A DNA stretch of 41,826 nucleotides. Origin: Desulfotomaculum sp. Lineage in GTDB: Bacteria; Bacillota; Desulfotomaculia; Desulfotomaculales; Desulfallaceae. Below the pieces are notes generated by a model. It ran no database searches. It was not told the origin of the DNA and was given only the letters and a program-made list of their open reading frames with translations. The translations under genes and the position numbers were made by a program. This document shows positions 9,219-18,968 of the stretch, in pieces; the first letter of the stretch is position 1, and the number at the start of each line of letters is the position of its first letter. Where the stretch lies: assembly GCA_016841675.1 (NCBI GenBank), contig JAENYQ010000025.1:1-41826 (forward strand). Reading direction: 5' to 3'.

Positions 9219-10457
9219 ATGAAAAAAATATTGTTTTTAGCTGGAGAATATCATCCATATCCATATGCTAATGGTGTATGTATTCAAAATGTAGTTAATG
9301 AATTAAAACATAAGAATTATGAAGTAGATGTAGTCTGTTTCAATACTACTAATAATAAAGAATTACATGTAGATAAATACAACAATTCAAAAATATACTA
9401 CGTAAACAATTTTGAAAATAATAAAGGGGTATTAAAAGATTTTAGACTACGTGTTAAAAATATATTACTGGCACCGTTGTATCCCGCAACTGATGTTAAA
9501 TTGATAAAAAAATACTATTGTGTGGTGAAAGAAGCGCTATGTACAAACAAATACGAAATGATAATTGCTGTTTATAATCCAATAGAAGCAGTAATAGCAG
9601 GTAAATTTGCTATTAGAAAAGTTCAAGGTTGTAAATATTGCTTATATATGTTTGACACATTAACTAACACAGGTCAGGCTACCGCACGTGGTCTTAAGAC
9701 TAATAAAGCAATTAAAATATATACGGATAACAGAAAACTATCTTGGGAACTTAAATTATTTGAATGTGCAGACTCGATTATATTAATGAATTCACATCGC
9801 CAGCATTATAAACAAAAGATGTATGATGAATTTCAAAGCAAAATAGTTTTTAGTGATTTACCATTGTTTGACCCTACGAATTTTTGTGCAGATTTTACTG
9901 AAAGTAACACCAAGATTAATATGGTATATTGCGGCGTCTTATCAAAAGAATATAGAAATCCTAGGTATTTATGTGAAGCAGTCATAAAATGCAAAGAATA
10001 TATATCCTGTTCATTGGACGTATATTGCAGAGGCAACTGTGGCCAAATGCTCGAACAGTATAGCGAGAGATCAAATAATGTAATTCGAAAACATGAATAT
10101 GTTGAATATGGTAAAATGAAAGATATCTTAAATAATTCCGATGTGTTAATAAGTATTGGGAATTATAACTCTAAAATGGTACCTTCAAAAATATTTGAGT
10201 ATATGTCAACTGGAAAAAAGATAATACATTTTATTCGAAGTAATAATGATTCTTGTCTTTCATATTTGTGTAAATATCCTGCAGCATTGATTATTAACGA
10301 GGATGTAACGCTAGAAGAAAATATCCAAAACATCTTAAAATTTTTAAATGAGCCATTAAATAAAAACGATATGATAGGCCTTAGAGATCTATTTAAGTTT
10401 AATATGCCTGGATACACAGCAAAAATTATTGATGATATATTGAATAATTCGTTATAG
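9219..10457 (+). CDS. Glycosyltransferase, GT4/GT-B-like
   Basis: A 412-residue protein starting KKILFLAGEYHPYPYANGVCIQ, the GT-B N-terminal pattern. The C-terminal half has MVYCGVLSKEYRNPRYL (new-domain strand), then DVLISIGNYNSKMVPSKIFEYMSTGKKIIHF, the nucleotide-sugar-binding region in which E of KIFEY is the conserved acidic residue. It starts 9 bases after the polymerase gene (GGTGG at 9211). Codon use is very AT-rich, like its downstream neighbours. Sugar unknown. Confidence 0.85.
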   Translation: MKKILFLAGEYHPYPYANGVCIQNVVNELKHKNYEVDVVCFNTTNNKELHVDKYNNSKIYYVNNFENNKGVLKDFRLRVKNILLAPLYPATDVKLIKKYYCVVKEALCTNKYEMIIAVYNPIEAVIAGKFAIRKVQGCKYCLYMFDTLTNTGQATARGLKTNKAIKIYTDNRKLSWELKLFECADSIILMNSHRQHYKQKMYDEFQSKIVFSDLPLFDPTNFCADFTESNTKINMVYCGVLSKEYRNPRYLCEAVIKCKEYISCSLDVYCRGNCGQMLEQYSERSNNVIRKHEYVEYGKMKDILNNSDVLISIGNYNSKMVPSKIFEYMSTGKKIIHFIRSNNDSCLSYLCKYPAALIINEDVTLEENIQNILKFLNEPLNKNDMIGLRDLFKFNMPGYTAKIIDDILNNSL

Positions 10458-10489
10458 TAGTTAGACGATACGCAAAGGTGGAAAATAAA

Positions 10490-11809
10490 ATGAAATATTT
10501 GTTCGTAATACACAGCTATTTTCCATACGAGGATGCTAATACAAATTGTTTAATGCCTATTGTAAATAAGTTGAAAGAAGATAATGAAGTTATCATTTTA
10601 GCAAACGGCCAAAAAAGTAGATATAGTCAACCAAGTATAGAGAATGAAATTCAAGTCTATCGTTATAAAAAGAGGTTTGATACTAAAGTATTATCTTTTC
10701 TTGTGAAAGGAAGAAAGCATATAAAAAGTTCCCAATTATTTTATAATTGGTTGATTAGAATAATTTGTTGGTTATTATTAATGTTATCGTTTCCTTATAT
10801 TGCGTTTTATCGATATGCATATAAAACTAAAATTTATACAGATGAATATGTATGCATGCAATATATTAAAAAAATTATTAACGAGAAAGGAATTAATATT
10901 TTAATAACAATCAGTGCTCCTTCATATCCTCATTATTCAGCACTATCTCTTGCAAAATCTAAATATTCTAAGAAAAGAGGAATTAAGTGGCTAGCTTACT
11001 TTATGGACCCCGATGCTACCTACATGATGGTACCGCCTGAGAATCGTCTACCAAAAGTAATGCAGGAGAAACAGATTTATCAATATACGGATCTAATACT
11101 ACTACCCCCGGAAATGTATAAAGAAAATATAACAAATGAATTCCAAGAGTTTGTTCATAAAATGGTTGAATTGAAGTTTGCTAATCTAAAACCAATAATA
11201 AACAACGGAAATTATTCGGATTTATTAAAAGAAAAATTTATTGAATGTGCTTATATTGGCAGCTTAAACGATGAGAGAATTCGTAATCCAAAGGGCTTAT
11301 TGAATTTAATCAAAAATATAGATAATAATAATTTTAGATTTCATTTAATTGGTGTAATATCAGATAGAATTCTAAGTGAAATAGTTAAAATTAAACAGAT
11401 TAATGATTTGCGTGTAGTGATTCATGGAAAGTGTTCGCTTGATAAATGCTATTTTTTTATCAAAAATGCCAATCTACTTATTAATATTGGTAATAATTGT
11501 ACAAATCAAATGCCAAGTAAAGTTTTTGATTATATTGCTTCCGGAAAGCCTATTGTAAATTTCTATGCGATTGAAAATGATACTTCAAAGAGCTATCTGT
11601 CTGAATATCCATTATGTTTGAATTTAGAAAACTCGTTGGATAGTTCGGTTTTAGTTAATAAGTTTGTGAAATTTGGTTTAATTAATAAGAATAAACATAT
11701 AGATTATAAATTTATACGACAAAAATATTCGCTAAATTTATCTGAAAATGTAGTAGAAACATTAGAAAAAACAATAAACGACCACATATATTTAAATGAT
11801 AGGAGATAA
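10490..11809 (+). CDS. Glycosyltransferase, GT4/GT-B-like, paralogue of the preceding gene
   Basis: It shares the domain plan of the previous gene: KYLFVIHSYFPYEDANTNC at the N-terminus, AYIGSLNDERIRNPKGLLNLI in mid-protein and NLLINIGNNCTNQMPSKVFDYIASGKPIVNF near residue 330-360. AAAGGTGG at 10474-10481 sets the start at ATG 10490; the GTG at 10478 overlaps that ribosome binding site. The two genes probably arose by duplication. Very AT-rich. Confidence 0.85.
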   Translation: MKYLFVIHSYFPYEDANTNCLMPIVNKLKEDNEVIILANGQKSRYSQPSIENEIQVYRYKKRFDTKVLSFLVKGRKHIKSSQLFYNWLIRIICWLLLMLSFPYIAFYRYAYKTKIYTDEYVCMQYIKKIINEKGINILITISAPSYPHYSALSLAKSKYSKKRGIKWLAYFMDPDATYMMVPPENRLPKVMQEKQIYQYTDLILLPPEMYKENITNEFQEFVHKMVELKFANLKPIINNGNYSDLLKEKFIECAYIGSLNDERIRNPKGLLNLIKNIDNNNFRFHLIGVISDRILSEIVKIKQINDLRVVIHGKCSLDKCYFFIKNANLLINIGNNCTNQMPSKVFDYIASGKPIVNFYAIENDTSKSYLSEYPLCLNLENSLDSSVLVNKFVKFGLINKNKHIDYKFIRQKYSLNLSENVVETLEKTINDHIYLNDRR

Positions 11810-11812
11810 TTT

Positions 11813-12850
11813 ATGGAACAATTTGATGTGCCTATTGTTTTGTTTTTTTTTAAACGAGAGCATAAAACTATAGAGGTAATAAAAAGAATTGGGGAAGTAA
11901 AACCACGCAAATTATATTTGATAAGTGATGGACCACGCAATCAAGAAGAATATTTTCGCGTGTGCCAGTGTAGAAAGAATGTGGAAGAAGCCATTGATTG
12001 GCCATGTGAAGTAATAAAAAATTATGCAGAGCAAAATAAAGGAGTTTACAACAGAATAGGGCTAGGAGCTCTTTGGGTATTCGACCAAGAAGAACAAGCC
12101 ATTTTTTTAGAGGACGATAATTTACCTGAAGTTTCTTTCTTTAGATTTTGTAAAGAAATGTTAATAAAATATAATGATGATACAAGAATATTATGGATAT
12201 GCGGGACAAACTATTTGGAAAAAAATGAACCCTCAGATGGTTCTAGTTATGTATTTACTAAACATATGTTACCATGCGGATGGGCTTCTTGGAGACATAA
12301 GTTCACTAAATTTTATGATAAAGATTTTTCTTTGTTAAAGAACAATCATATATACGATAGAGTAGAGTTCGAATATTTAAGCAAAAAAATGTATAATTAT
12401 GATATGATTCGATGGTGTACTGAATTGGAGCGTATTAAAAACGGAAAACAATTTGTGTCTTGGGATTTCCAGATGTCATTTTCAATTCGAGTTCATGGCC
12501 TATATGGGATAGTGCCTAAATATAATCTGATTAAAAATATAGGTGTGGATGAAGATTCGGTTCACGGTGGTACTTCTTTTGACAATATTATGGTAAAAAG
12601 ATTTTGTGGGATATCATCATACCCTATGGAATTTCCCTTAATTCATCCAATGGTCATACTTAGTGATTTGCAATTTGAAAAAAAAATTAATCAGATAGTA
12701 ATTCCACCGCGACAAGCTATTCTGATCATTATTTATGATTATATAAAAGCTTTTTGCAGGAAAGTATTTGTTGATAAAACTGGTTTTCCAGTTAAAGCAA
12801 CTTTAATAAAATATTTTAATAAAAAAAAGCATTTAAGGAGTCGAATATAA
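11813..12850 (+). CDS. GT2-like glycosyltransferase with GT-A N-terminus
   Basis: Begins DVPIVLFFFKREHKTIEVI, followed by LYLISDGPRN (GT-A strand and turn), YAEQNKGVYNRIGLG and a metal-site-like AIFLEDDNLPE. WGWASWRHK-like sequence (CGWASWRHK, about 158-166) and WDFQMSF match a family of sugar transferases annotated as hemolysin-activation-like or family-A glycosyltransferases. The ribosome binding site AGGAGA is at 11801-11806. The stop overlaps the next start by one base (TAATG), so translation is probably coupled. Confidence 0.8.
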   Translation: MEQFDVPIVLFFFKREHKTIEVIKRIGEVKPRKLYLISDGPRNQEEYFRVCQCRKNVEEAIDWPCEVIKNYAEQNKGVYNRIGLGALWVFDQEEQAIFLEDDNLPEVSFFRFCKEMLIKYNDDTRILWICGTNYLEKNEPSDGSSYVFTKHMLPCGWASWRHKFTKFYDKDFSLLKNNHIYDRVEFEYLSKKMYNYDMIRWCTELERIKNGKQFVSWDFQMSFSIRVHGLYGIVPKYNLIKNIGVDEDSVHGGTSFDNIMVKRFCGISSYPMEFPLIHPMVILSDLQFEKKINQIVIPPRQAILIIIYDYIKAFCRKVFVDKTGFPVKATLIKYFNKKKHLRSRI

Positions 12851-14001
12851 TGATTGGAGTAGAAACTTGTTTTATTGACAATTTTGGAGCTTGCTTACAA
12901 GCTTATGCATTACAGCAAACATTAATAGAATTAGGATATAGTTGCGAAATATTAAATTACCAACATCAAGATGTACGAAATATTCAAATGTATAATAAAA
13001 AAACTTATACAATAAAATCCAAAATTATATATGTTATAAAAGCAATAATAAAAAATCCATATTTTTTTAGAAACCGAAAAAATACCCACCTTCGTACTGC
13101 GGCGTTCGAAACATTTAGGAACCGTTATTTAACTTTTAGTAAGGAAAGCTTTAGTAGTTTTGAAGATTTAGAAAAAAATGCTGCAAACTATGATATGTAC
13201 GTTTGTGGCAGTGATCAAATATGGAATCCTACACTTGGTTATGCTCGTAATTTGAAGGTTGAATTTCTAGATTTTGTACCAGAAGACAAAAAAAGAATCG
13301 CTTACGCACCCAGTATCGGTGTTTCAGCAATTCCAGATAAATATAAAGATGATATGATAACGTATTTAAATAAAATGTCACATTTATCTGTTCGTGAAAA
13401 CCGGGGAACTCAAATAATTCAAGAGCTTACGGGTTTATATGCACCAACAGTATTAGATCCAACTTTGCTCTTTACAAGAGAAAGATGGTGTAAAGAAACG
13501 GAATCAATTGTAGCCAAAAAATGGGGTATGCACAAGAAGTATATCCTCTGCTATCTTTTTGGAGATTTGGAATACATTGAGAAACTTATTTCGCATGTAA
13601 AAACAATTACCAATATGCAAATAGTTGTTTTACCTTATAATAAACGTGAGTATGAATGTAAATACAAAAAAGTGTTTGATTGTGGTCCTTTGGATTTTGT
13701 TGCATTAATTCGTGACGCTGCTTTAGTATGTACAGATTCTTTTCATGCTACCGCATTTTCCATTAATCTACAGGTTCCTTTTTATAGTCTTCTCAGAAAC
13801 GAGATTAATTCTTTTGAAGATATGAGCTCCAGATTGATTAGTATATTACATATTATGGATCTATCCGAACGCTTAATTACTCCAGAAATGAAATTTCCAA
13901 CTGAAAGAATTTTCGACTTGAATTTTAAAAAATCTGAAGAAGTGCTTACTAAAATGCGCATAGAATCCATGAAATATTTACTTAATGCATTAGAATGTTA
14001 G
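12850..14001 (+). CDS. Polysaccharide pyruvyl transferase (CsaB/WcaK-like)
   Basis: Transfers a pyruvyl group from phosphoenolpyruvate to a sugar as a ketal, giving the polymer a negative charge. Family landmarks are the N-terminal NFGACLQAYALQQTL, VCGSDQIWNPTLG (about 117-129), RENRGTQII, VLDPTLL and the C-terminal CTDSFHATAFSI, where the His is the conserved active-site residue. Length (383) is normal. The start overlaps the stop of the preceding transferase (TAATG at 12848-12852). Confidence 0.9.
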   Translation: MIGVETCFIDNFGACLQAYALQQTLIELGYSCEILNYQHQDVRNIQMYNKKTYTIKSKIIYVIKAIIKNPYFFRNRKNTHLRTAAFETFRNRYLTFSKESFSSFEDLEKNAANYDMYVCGSDQIWNPTLGYARNLKVEFLDFVPEDKKRIAYAPSIGVSAIPDKYKDDMITYLNKMSHLSVRENRGTQIIQELTGLYAPTVLDPTLLFTRERWCKETESIVAKKWGMHKKYILCYLFGDLEYIEKLISHVKTITNMQIVVLPYNKREYECKYKKVFDCGPLDFVALIRDAALVCTDSFHATAFSINLQVPFYSLLRNEINSFEDMSSRLISILHIMDLSERLITPEMKFPTERIFDLNFKKSEEVLTKMRIESMKYLLNALEC

Positions 14002-14019
14002 GTTCTATAGGTATCAACC

Positions 14020-15555
14020 ATGGATAATAAAGCTGTAGCTATAAATATGATTGCTAATGGGTTGGCATTCATTATTACAATTGCAATTAGTTTTTTTCTA
14101 ACCCCATATATCGTAGTTACTTTGGGTACAGAGGCTTACGGATATGTATCGTTGATCAATAATCTAATTTCCTATTTATCACTAGCTAGTATAGCCGTTA
14201 ATTCTATGGCGGGTCGTTTTGTATCAATACACATATTCCAAAGAGACATGAATGGGGCTAAATGCTACTTTAATTCTGTTTTTATAACTAATATTGTATT
14301 GTCGTTTATTATTGTTTTGCTCCTTATTCCGATAATATGGAAACTAGAGTATGTGCTAAATATTACTAACGATCTGTTAATGGACGTAAAAGTGTTGTTA
14401 ATATTTGTGTTAATAAATTTTATTATCAGTTTCATGACAACTATATTCAATATCGCTATCTTTGTAAAAAATAAACTATATTTAAATTCTTTGCGCAATG
14501 TAGAAATGGCAATGTTTCAAGCGGCATTACTAGTTGGGTTATTTTGTTTATTTGAACCAAAAATTTATTATGTCGGTATAAGCGTTGCTTTATCAGGCTG
14601 TTATGGAATGTTATGGAATATCTATTACACAAAGAAATTATTGCCTCAAATGAACATATCAAAGAAATATTTTGACTTTAAAGCTGTAAAGGAACTTATT
14701 GCGTCTGGAATTTGGAATGTAGTAACTAAATTAAGTGCTATATTAAATGATGGACTTGATCTCCTAATTTGTAATTTATTTATAAATCCTTTGGAAATGG
14801 GTATTCTTGCAATCTCTAAGACAATACCTACTATTATGTATAGAATTATAGGTACTTTGTCTTCAACCTTTGCTCCCGGATTTACAAAAATTTACGCCGA
14901 AGAAAATAATGAGGATCTTAAAAAATCTCTAAATGATTCTATAAAAATTTTAGGGTTTTTTATGAGTATTATTGTGGCTGTTTTTATTGCCCTAGGAGAA
15001 AAATTCTTTAGTTTATGGGTTCCTTCTCAAGATCCTTCAAAGCTTCACATGTTGGCAGTGTTATCAATTTTAACTTTGATTATTAGTGGAAGTACAGCTG
15101 GCATTTATGAAATATTTATGATAACTAATAAATTGAAAATTAATTCAATAGTAGTATTGGGAATTGGTCTTTTGAATGTACTAATTGTATTAGTCTTGTT
15201 AAAGACAACTAATTTGGGTATATATGCTGTTGCTGGAGTAAGTTCAACAACAGCAATATTAAAAAATCTGTTGTTTACACTTCCCTATGCCGCTCGATGT
15301 ATTAACCAAAAATGGTATGTATTATATAAGGCAGTAATAAAGAATGTATTGTCGGTTTTCTTAATTGTATTAGTATCTTTTTGCATTAAAACACAAATCT
15401 CAGCGGATAATTGGGGAAGCTTTATTTTATTAGCCGGAGCATGTACCGTTTTGGGAACAATTATGAATATGTTTATCGTTCTCGGTAGGAATGATAGACT
15501 ATACTTAAAAAAAATAATTATCTCTAGATTAAAAGTTAATAATATGTCCTCATAA
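14020..15555 (+). CDS. Wzx-type polysaccharide flippase (MOP superfamily)
   Basis: A 511-residue integral membrane protein with roughly 14 hydrophobic helices. The start ANGLAFIITIAISFFLTPYIVVTLGTEAYG matches the MATE/Wzx N-terminal pattern, including the helix-break LGTEAYGYVSL. It would move lipid-linked repeat units across the membrane for the EpsG-like polymerase. It ends two bases before the next gene. No strong ribosome binding site is seen; a weak GGTATC lies upstream. Confidence 0.9.
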   Translation: MDNKAVAINMIANGLAFIITIAISFFLTPYIVVTLGTEAYGYVSLINNLISYLSLASIAVNSMAGRFVSIHIFQRDMNGAKCYFNSVFITNIVLSFIIVLLLIPIIWKLEYVLNITNDLLMDVKVLLIFVLINFIISFMTTIFNIAIFVKNKLYLNSLRNVEMAMFQAALLVGLFCLFEPKIYYVGISVALSGCYGMLWNIYYTKKLLPQMNISKKYFDFKAVKELIASGIWNVVTKLSAILNDGLDLLICNLFINPLEMGILAISKTIPTIMYRIIGTLSSTFAPGFTKIYAEENNEDLKKSLNDSIKILGFFMSIIVAVFIALGEKFFSLWVPSQDPSKLHMLAVLSILTLIISGSTAGIYEIFMITNKLKINSIVVLGIGLLNVLIVLVLLKTTNLGIYAVAGVSSTTAILKNLLFTLPYAARCINQKWYVLYKAVIKNVLSVFLIVLVSFCIKTQISADNWGSFILLAGACTVLGTIMNMFIVLGRNDRLYLKKIIISRLKVNNMSS

Positions 15556-15556
15556 A

Positions 15557-16774
15557 ATGGATGAAGAAAGGTTTGATTATATGCAATATGTTTGTCCCAG
15601 ACATGTTTGTGTTGGCTGTGCAGTTTGTGTTGATATATGTCCAATGAAATGTATCTCTATACAATTCAATCAAGAAGGCTTCATGATTTCAGTTATTGAT
15701 GAAAAAAATTGCATAGATTGCGGCCAATGTCTCAAAGTGTGTCCTAGCTTGAATACTCCTATAGGCAATAGTGGAGATTTTGAGGGATATATGTGCTGGA
15801 ACAGGGACACAATTGCAAGAATTAATAGTTCTTCTGGGGGGGTGTTTTCTTGCTTGGCTGATTATATTTTAGAACGTTCTGGTAATATATATGGCGCGGC
15901 ATTTGACGATAATTTTAGTTTAATACATATGCAAATAGATTCTGAAGAATCGTTACCTCGCTTGTGTGGATCTAAATATATTGGAAGTAACCTGTCCGGT
16001 GTATATATTAAAGTAAAAAGCGATTTAGAGAATGGAAAACGTGTTTTGTTTTCCGGTACCCCCTGTCAAAACGCAGCTTTAAAAAAGTTTTTGTCAAAAG
16101 ATTATGAGCATCTTTTAACTTGCGATTTTTTATGTCATGGGGTTGGTTCAACAAAATACTTCAATGATTGTCTGAATTATTTAGAAAAAAAATATGCTAG
16201 CAGTATTATAAGTATTTCATTTCGTCAAAAACAGCACGGTTATCTAAAACCGACTTTCGAAATACGTTTTGCCAATGGAAAAATTTACAAAGAATTTTAT
16301 TTTCTGAGTATATTCGGGTATTTTTTTCGTGACAAAATTTGCAATCGGACATCATGTGGAAGCTGCAAATATGCAACTGTAGAAAGATTCAGTGATTTTA
16401 CTATGGCTGATTATGGTTGTTCTGATAAACATGAACAGCCTCTACGAGAAATTAAAAAAGGAATATCAACATTATTAGTAAATACGAATAAAGGAAGAAA
16501 GGTTTTTAAGCAATTAAAGAATAATTTGGTTTATGTTGAGAGAGCAAAAAATTTTGTCATTTCTTCTTCGCCATATTTACAAATGCAAACGAGTGTTAGC
16601 AAAGATAGAAGGATGTTTTTTCATGATTATCTTGCTTTAGATTTTGAGGAACTTATTGCAAAATATTATTCTGTATCTAAAAAAGTAAAAAGGGAAATGA
16701 AATATAGTGGGAAATGGAATGGAAGTCCTGCCCAGTTTTTATATAAAGTGTTTCAAAAAATATATAAAATGTAA
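15557..16774 (+). CDS. Ferredoxin/coenzyme F420 hydrogenase-dehydrogenase beta-subunit-like protein
   Basis: Two [4Fe-4S] motifs lie at the N-terminus: Cys 18, 21, 24, 28 and Cys 52, 55, 58, 62. FrhB-type N- and C-terminal domains follow (SSSGGVFSCLADYIL, VLFSGTPCQNAALKKFL, CDFLCHGVGSTKYF, SCKYATVERFSDFTMADYG). Homologues are common in polysaccharide clusters beside pyruvyl transferases; their substrate there is unknown, and reduction of a sugar or a lipid-linked intermediate is a guess. It is the last gene of the AT-rich operon; the group II intron remnant starts 15 bases later. Confidence 0.88.
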   Translation: MDEERFDYMQYVCPRHVCVGCAVCVDICPMKCISIQFNQEGFMISVIDEKNCIDCGQCLKVCPSLNTPIGNSGDFEGYMCWNRDTIARINSSSGGVFSCLADYILERSGNIYGAAFDDNFSLIHMQIDSEESLPRLCGSKYIGSNLSGVYIKVKSDLENGKRVLFSGTPCQNAALKKFLSKDYEHLLTCDFLCHGVGSTKYFNDCLNYLEKKYASSIISISFRQKQHGYLKPTFEIRFANGKIYKEFYFLSIFGYFFRDKICNRTSCGSCKYATVERFSDFTMADYGCSDKHEQPLREIKKGISTLLVNTNKGRKVFKQLKNNLVYVERAKNFVISSSPYLQMQTSVSKDRRMFFHDYLALDFEELIAKYYSVSKKVKREMKYSGKWNGSPAQFLYKVFQKIYKM

Positions 16775-17155
16775 GAAAATCCCTACAAGTGCATAGAAGG
16801 AAGGAGTCCAAAATGTTCAATAATCTGTATAGGGAAGGCGGTAACATGCTATCGCTCCTACAAGGGCCACACAATCTACACTCACGTAGGTAGAACCATT
16901 GTGTTAACAAAACTTGCAGGGATAACAAAAGTAGCCAGAGAACGCCGCAAGAAAAGTTTACGTCATTAGCACACCAAATCAACGAAGAGATGCTCACTAT
17001 TTGCCATAACGAAATGGACGGCAAGAAAGCTACCGGAATTGATGCTATCACTAAACAAACCTACGGCGAAGACCTGGAATTAAACCTCAAAACCTGGTAC
17101 AACGCATGAAGCGTCATGCTTATCGGCCACAGTCCTTAGTTTTCAATCACAACCA

Positions 17156-17416
17156 GTGGATAGGGTTATTGAGCTTATTAATCCCGTCCTACGTGGCTGG
17201 GTGAATTATTACCGAATTGGGAACTCTAGCCGGTGCTTTGTCTATGTAAGGGACTGGCTAGAGAAGAAAGTACGGCGACATCTAATGCGGGCCCGCAACC
17301 GTAAAGGATTTGGCTGGGACAGGTGGAGTAGGAATTGGCTGTACCAGAACTTATTCTATACTCTGATTATAAGGTACGGCACTATAAAAAATCTGAAAGC
17401 GCTGCCAGCACAATAG
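17156..17416 (+). pseudogene. Group II intron maturase C-terminal fragment
   Basis: The frame reads LINPVLRGWVNYYRIGNSSR, VRDWLEKKVRRHLMRARN and RKGFGWDRWSRNWLY, the maturase-specific (GIIM) domain that follows the reverse transcriptase in LtrA-like proteins. Everything between the N-terminal scraps and this domain, including the YADD active site, is missing. The GTG at 17156 is not a natural start. Confidence 0.85.
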
Positions 17417-17447
17417 GTCTCATAACCATTGATGTGAAGTTAGCAGA

Positions 17448-17484
17448 AAAGCGCAGTGCGGGAAATCTGCACGCTGTGTTTGAC
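17448..17484 (+). ncRNA. Group II intron domain V-like hairpin
   Basis: AGCGCAGTGCGGGAAATCTG continuing to CACGCTGTGTTT folds into a stem with a GAAA loop, the shape and size of group II intron domain V. The usual AGC triad is present near the base. It lies 3' of the maturase fragment, as expected. Confidence 0.65.
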
Positions 17485-17690
17485 GAGGCGGGGGTTAGAA
17501 ACGGGGTGGATGACCCGCTTGAGGGGGACACTCGCCCGAAAGGGGAGAAACGGTTTGGCCTCACAAGGTCTAGAACTGCCAGCGCGCCAGTTCTCGACCC
17601 TACCTGTGAGGGTGGGAGGAACAATTCTAAGACTCAGAGCTCAGGAAAGGCCTCCTTCTACTCGACCTAACTTCGTTAATAAGTTAAAGT

Positions 17691-17945
17691 GATATGTGAA
17701 TTTTTCAAATACAAAGCCACTGCAACAGCTAAAGTTTTTTATGTATTACGTATGTATTATAAAATTGGCCATATAATCGTGCAATTTGGGCCGCTTTAAT
17801 TACATACTTTAGAAATTTTTGAGCCAGACTTCGTTATTTTCAAGAGCCCCAAAGGTACCCCCCTATGTTAAAGTTTTAATAATTAAAGCAAAACCATTAA
17901 ACATATTTGAATGAAAAAAAATATTACTTGTGAGGTCAAAATACA
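17691..17945. other. AT-rich leader of the capEFG genes
   Basis: No gene found. A TATAAT (17771-17776) might be a -10 box, without a convincing -35. GAGGTC at about 17932 is the likely ribosome binding site of capE. The region begins at the ragged right border of the group II intron remnant. Confidence 0.4.
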
Positions 17946-18968
17946 ATGTTCAAAAACAGCACCCTGCTAATAACCGGTGGCACAGGAAGTTTTGGTAATG
18001 CCGTATTAAATCGATTTTTAGCCACAGATATCTCTGAGATTCGCATTTTTTCCCGCGATGAGAAGAAACAGGATGATATGCGTAAACTCTATAAAAACGA
18101 TAAAATAAAATTTTACATAGGTGATGTCAGAGATATTTCCGGTGTAAAAAACGCCATGCACGGTGTTGACTACATCTTCCATGCAGCAGCCCTTAAACAA
18201 GTACCATCTTGCGAATTTTTTCCATTGGAAGCAGTTAAAACAAATATTATTGGCACAGATAACGTGCTTACAGCTGCTATTGAATATGGTGTTAAAAAAT
18301 TAATTTGCCTATCTACTGACAAGGCTGCTTATCCTATTAACGCAATGGGTATCTCGAAAGCTATGATGGAAAAAGTCTTAGTGGCCAAATCAAAAACTGT
18401 AGACCAGGAAAAAACCCTTATCTGCGGCACACGATACGGAAACGTTATGGCCTCCAGAGGTTCTGTAATACCCCTATTTATTGAGCAGATAAAGAGTGGA
18501 CAACCCATAACGGTAACAGACCCAAGTATGACCAGGTTTTTAATGAGCCTTGAAGAAGCAGTGGAACTTGTAGTATTTGCATTTCAAAATGCCCAGGCGG
18601 GTGATACTTTGGTGCAAAAATCCCCGGCATCCACCATAGGTGACTTAGCTCAAGCAATGAAAGAACTATTTAACGTTGATAATGAGATTAAAATAATAGG
18701 TACACGCCACGGAGAAAAGCTTTATGAAACACTGCTTACCAAAGAGGAATATATAGTAGCCCAGGATTTAGGTGGTTACTTTAGAGTGCCTGCTGATAAA
18801 AGAGATCTTAACTATGATAAATATTTTATAGAAGGAAACCAGAAACTATCTTCAGAAGAAGAGTATAACTCTCATAATACATATAGGCTTAATATAGAGC
18901 AGATTAAAGATAAATTAATGTCTCTTGATTATTTAAATAATGAATTGAAAAGCTGGGGTAAATCATGA
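17946..18968 (+). CDS. capE: UDP-GlcNAc 4,6-dehydratase/5-epimerase (CapE/FnlA)
   Basis: An extended short-chain dehydrogenase that converts UDP-GlcNAc to a 2-acetamido-4-keto-hexose with 5-epimerisation, the first step to UDP-N-acetyl-L-fucosamine. The NAD-binding GGTGSFG is at 11-17, FHAAALKQVPSCEFFP at 78-93 and STDKA at 123-127; the active-site motif is MGISK (134-138), the MxxxK form typical of this dehydratase class. It is followed with a 4-base overlap by capF and then capG, the classic three-gene set. G+C is visibly higher than in the glycosyltransferase genes upstream. Confidence 0.93.
   Translation: MFKNSTLLITGGTGSFGNAVLNRFLATDISEIRIFSRDEKKQDDMRKLYKNDKIKFYIGDVRDISGVKNAMHGVDYIFHAAALKQVPSCEFFPLEAVKTNIIGTDNVLTAAIEYGVKKLICLSTDKAAYPINAMGISKAMMEKVLVAKSKTVDQEKTLICGTRYGNVMASRGSVIPLFIEQIKSGQPITVTDPSMTRFLMSLEEAVELVVFAFQNAQAGDTLVQKSPASTIGDLAQAMKELFNVDNEIKIIGTRHGEKLYETLLTKEEYIVAQDLGGYFRVPADKRDLNYDKYFIEGNQKLSSEEEYNSHNTYRLNIEQIKDKLMSLDYLNNELKSWGKS

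Larger units (their letters stand above)
16789..17690 (+). mobile_element. Collapsed group II intron
   Basis: A possible 5' end GTGCATAG is at 16789. Scraps of the intron-encoded protein's N-terminus follow (about 16909-17100: KLAGITKVARERR, then after a frameshift EKFTSLAHQINEEM and DGKKATGIDAIT), with the reverse-transcriptase core deleted. The maturase-specific domain remains (17156-17416). A domain V-like hairpin is at about 17448-17484 (AGTGCGGGAAATCTGCAC core), followed by a GACGAGGCGGGGG tail. The right border is uncertain. Not able to encode a working reverse transcriptase. Confidence 0.82.

Noticed and set aside
17335-17692. Short frames after the maturase fragment
   Set aside because: They overlap domain V and the intron's 3' structured region.
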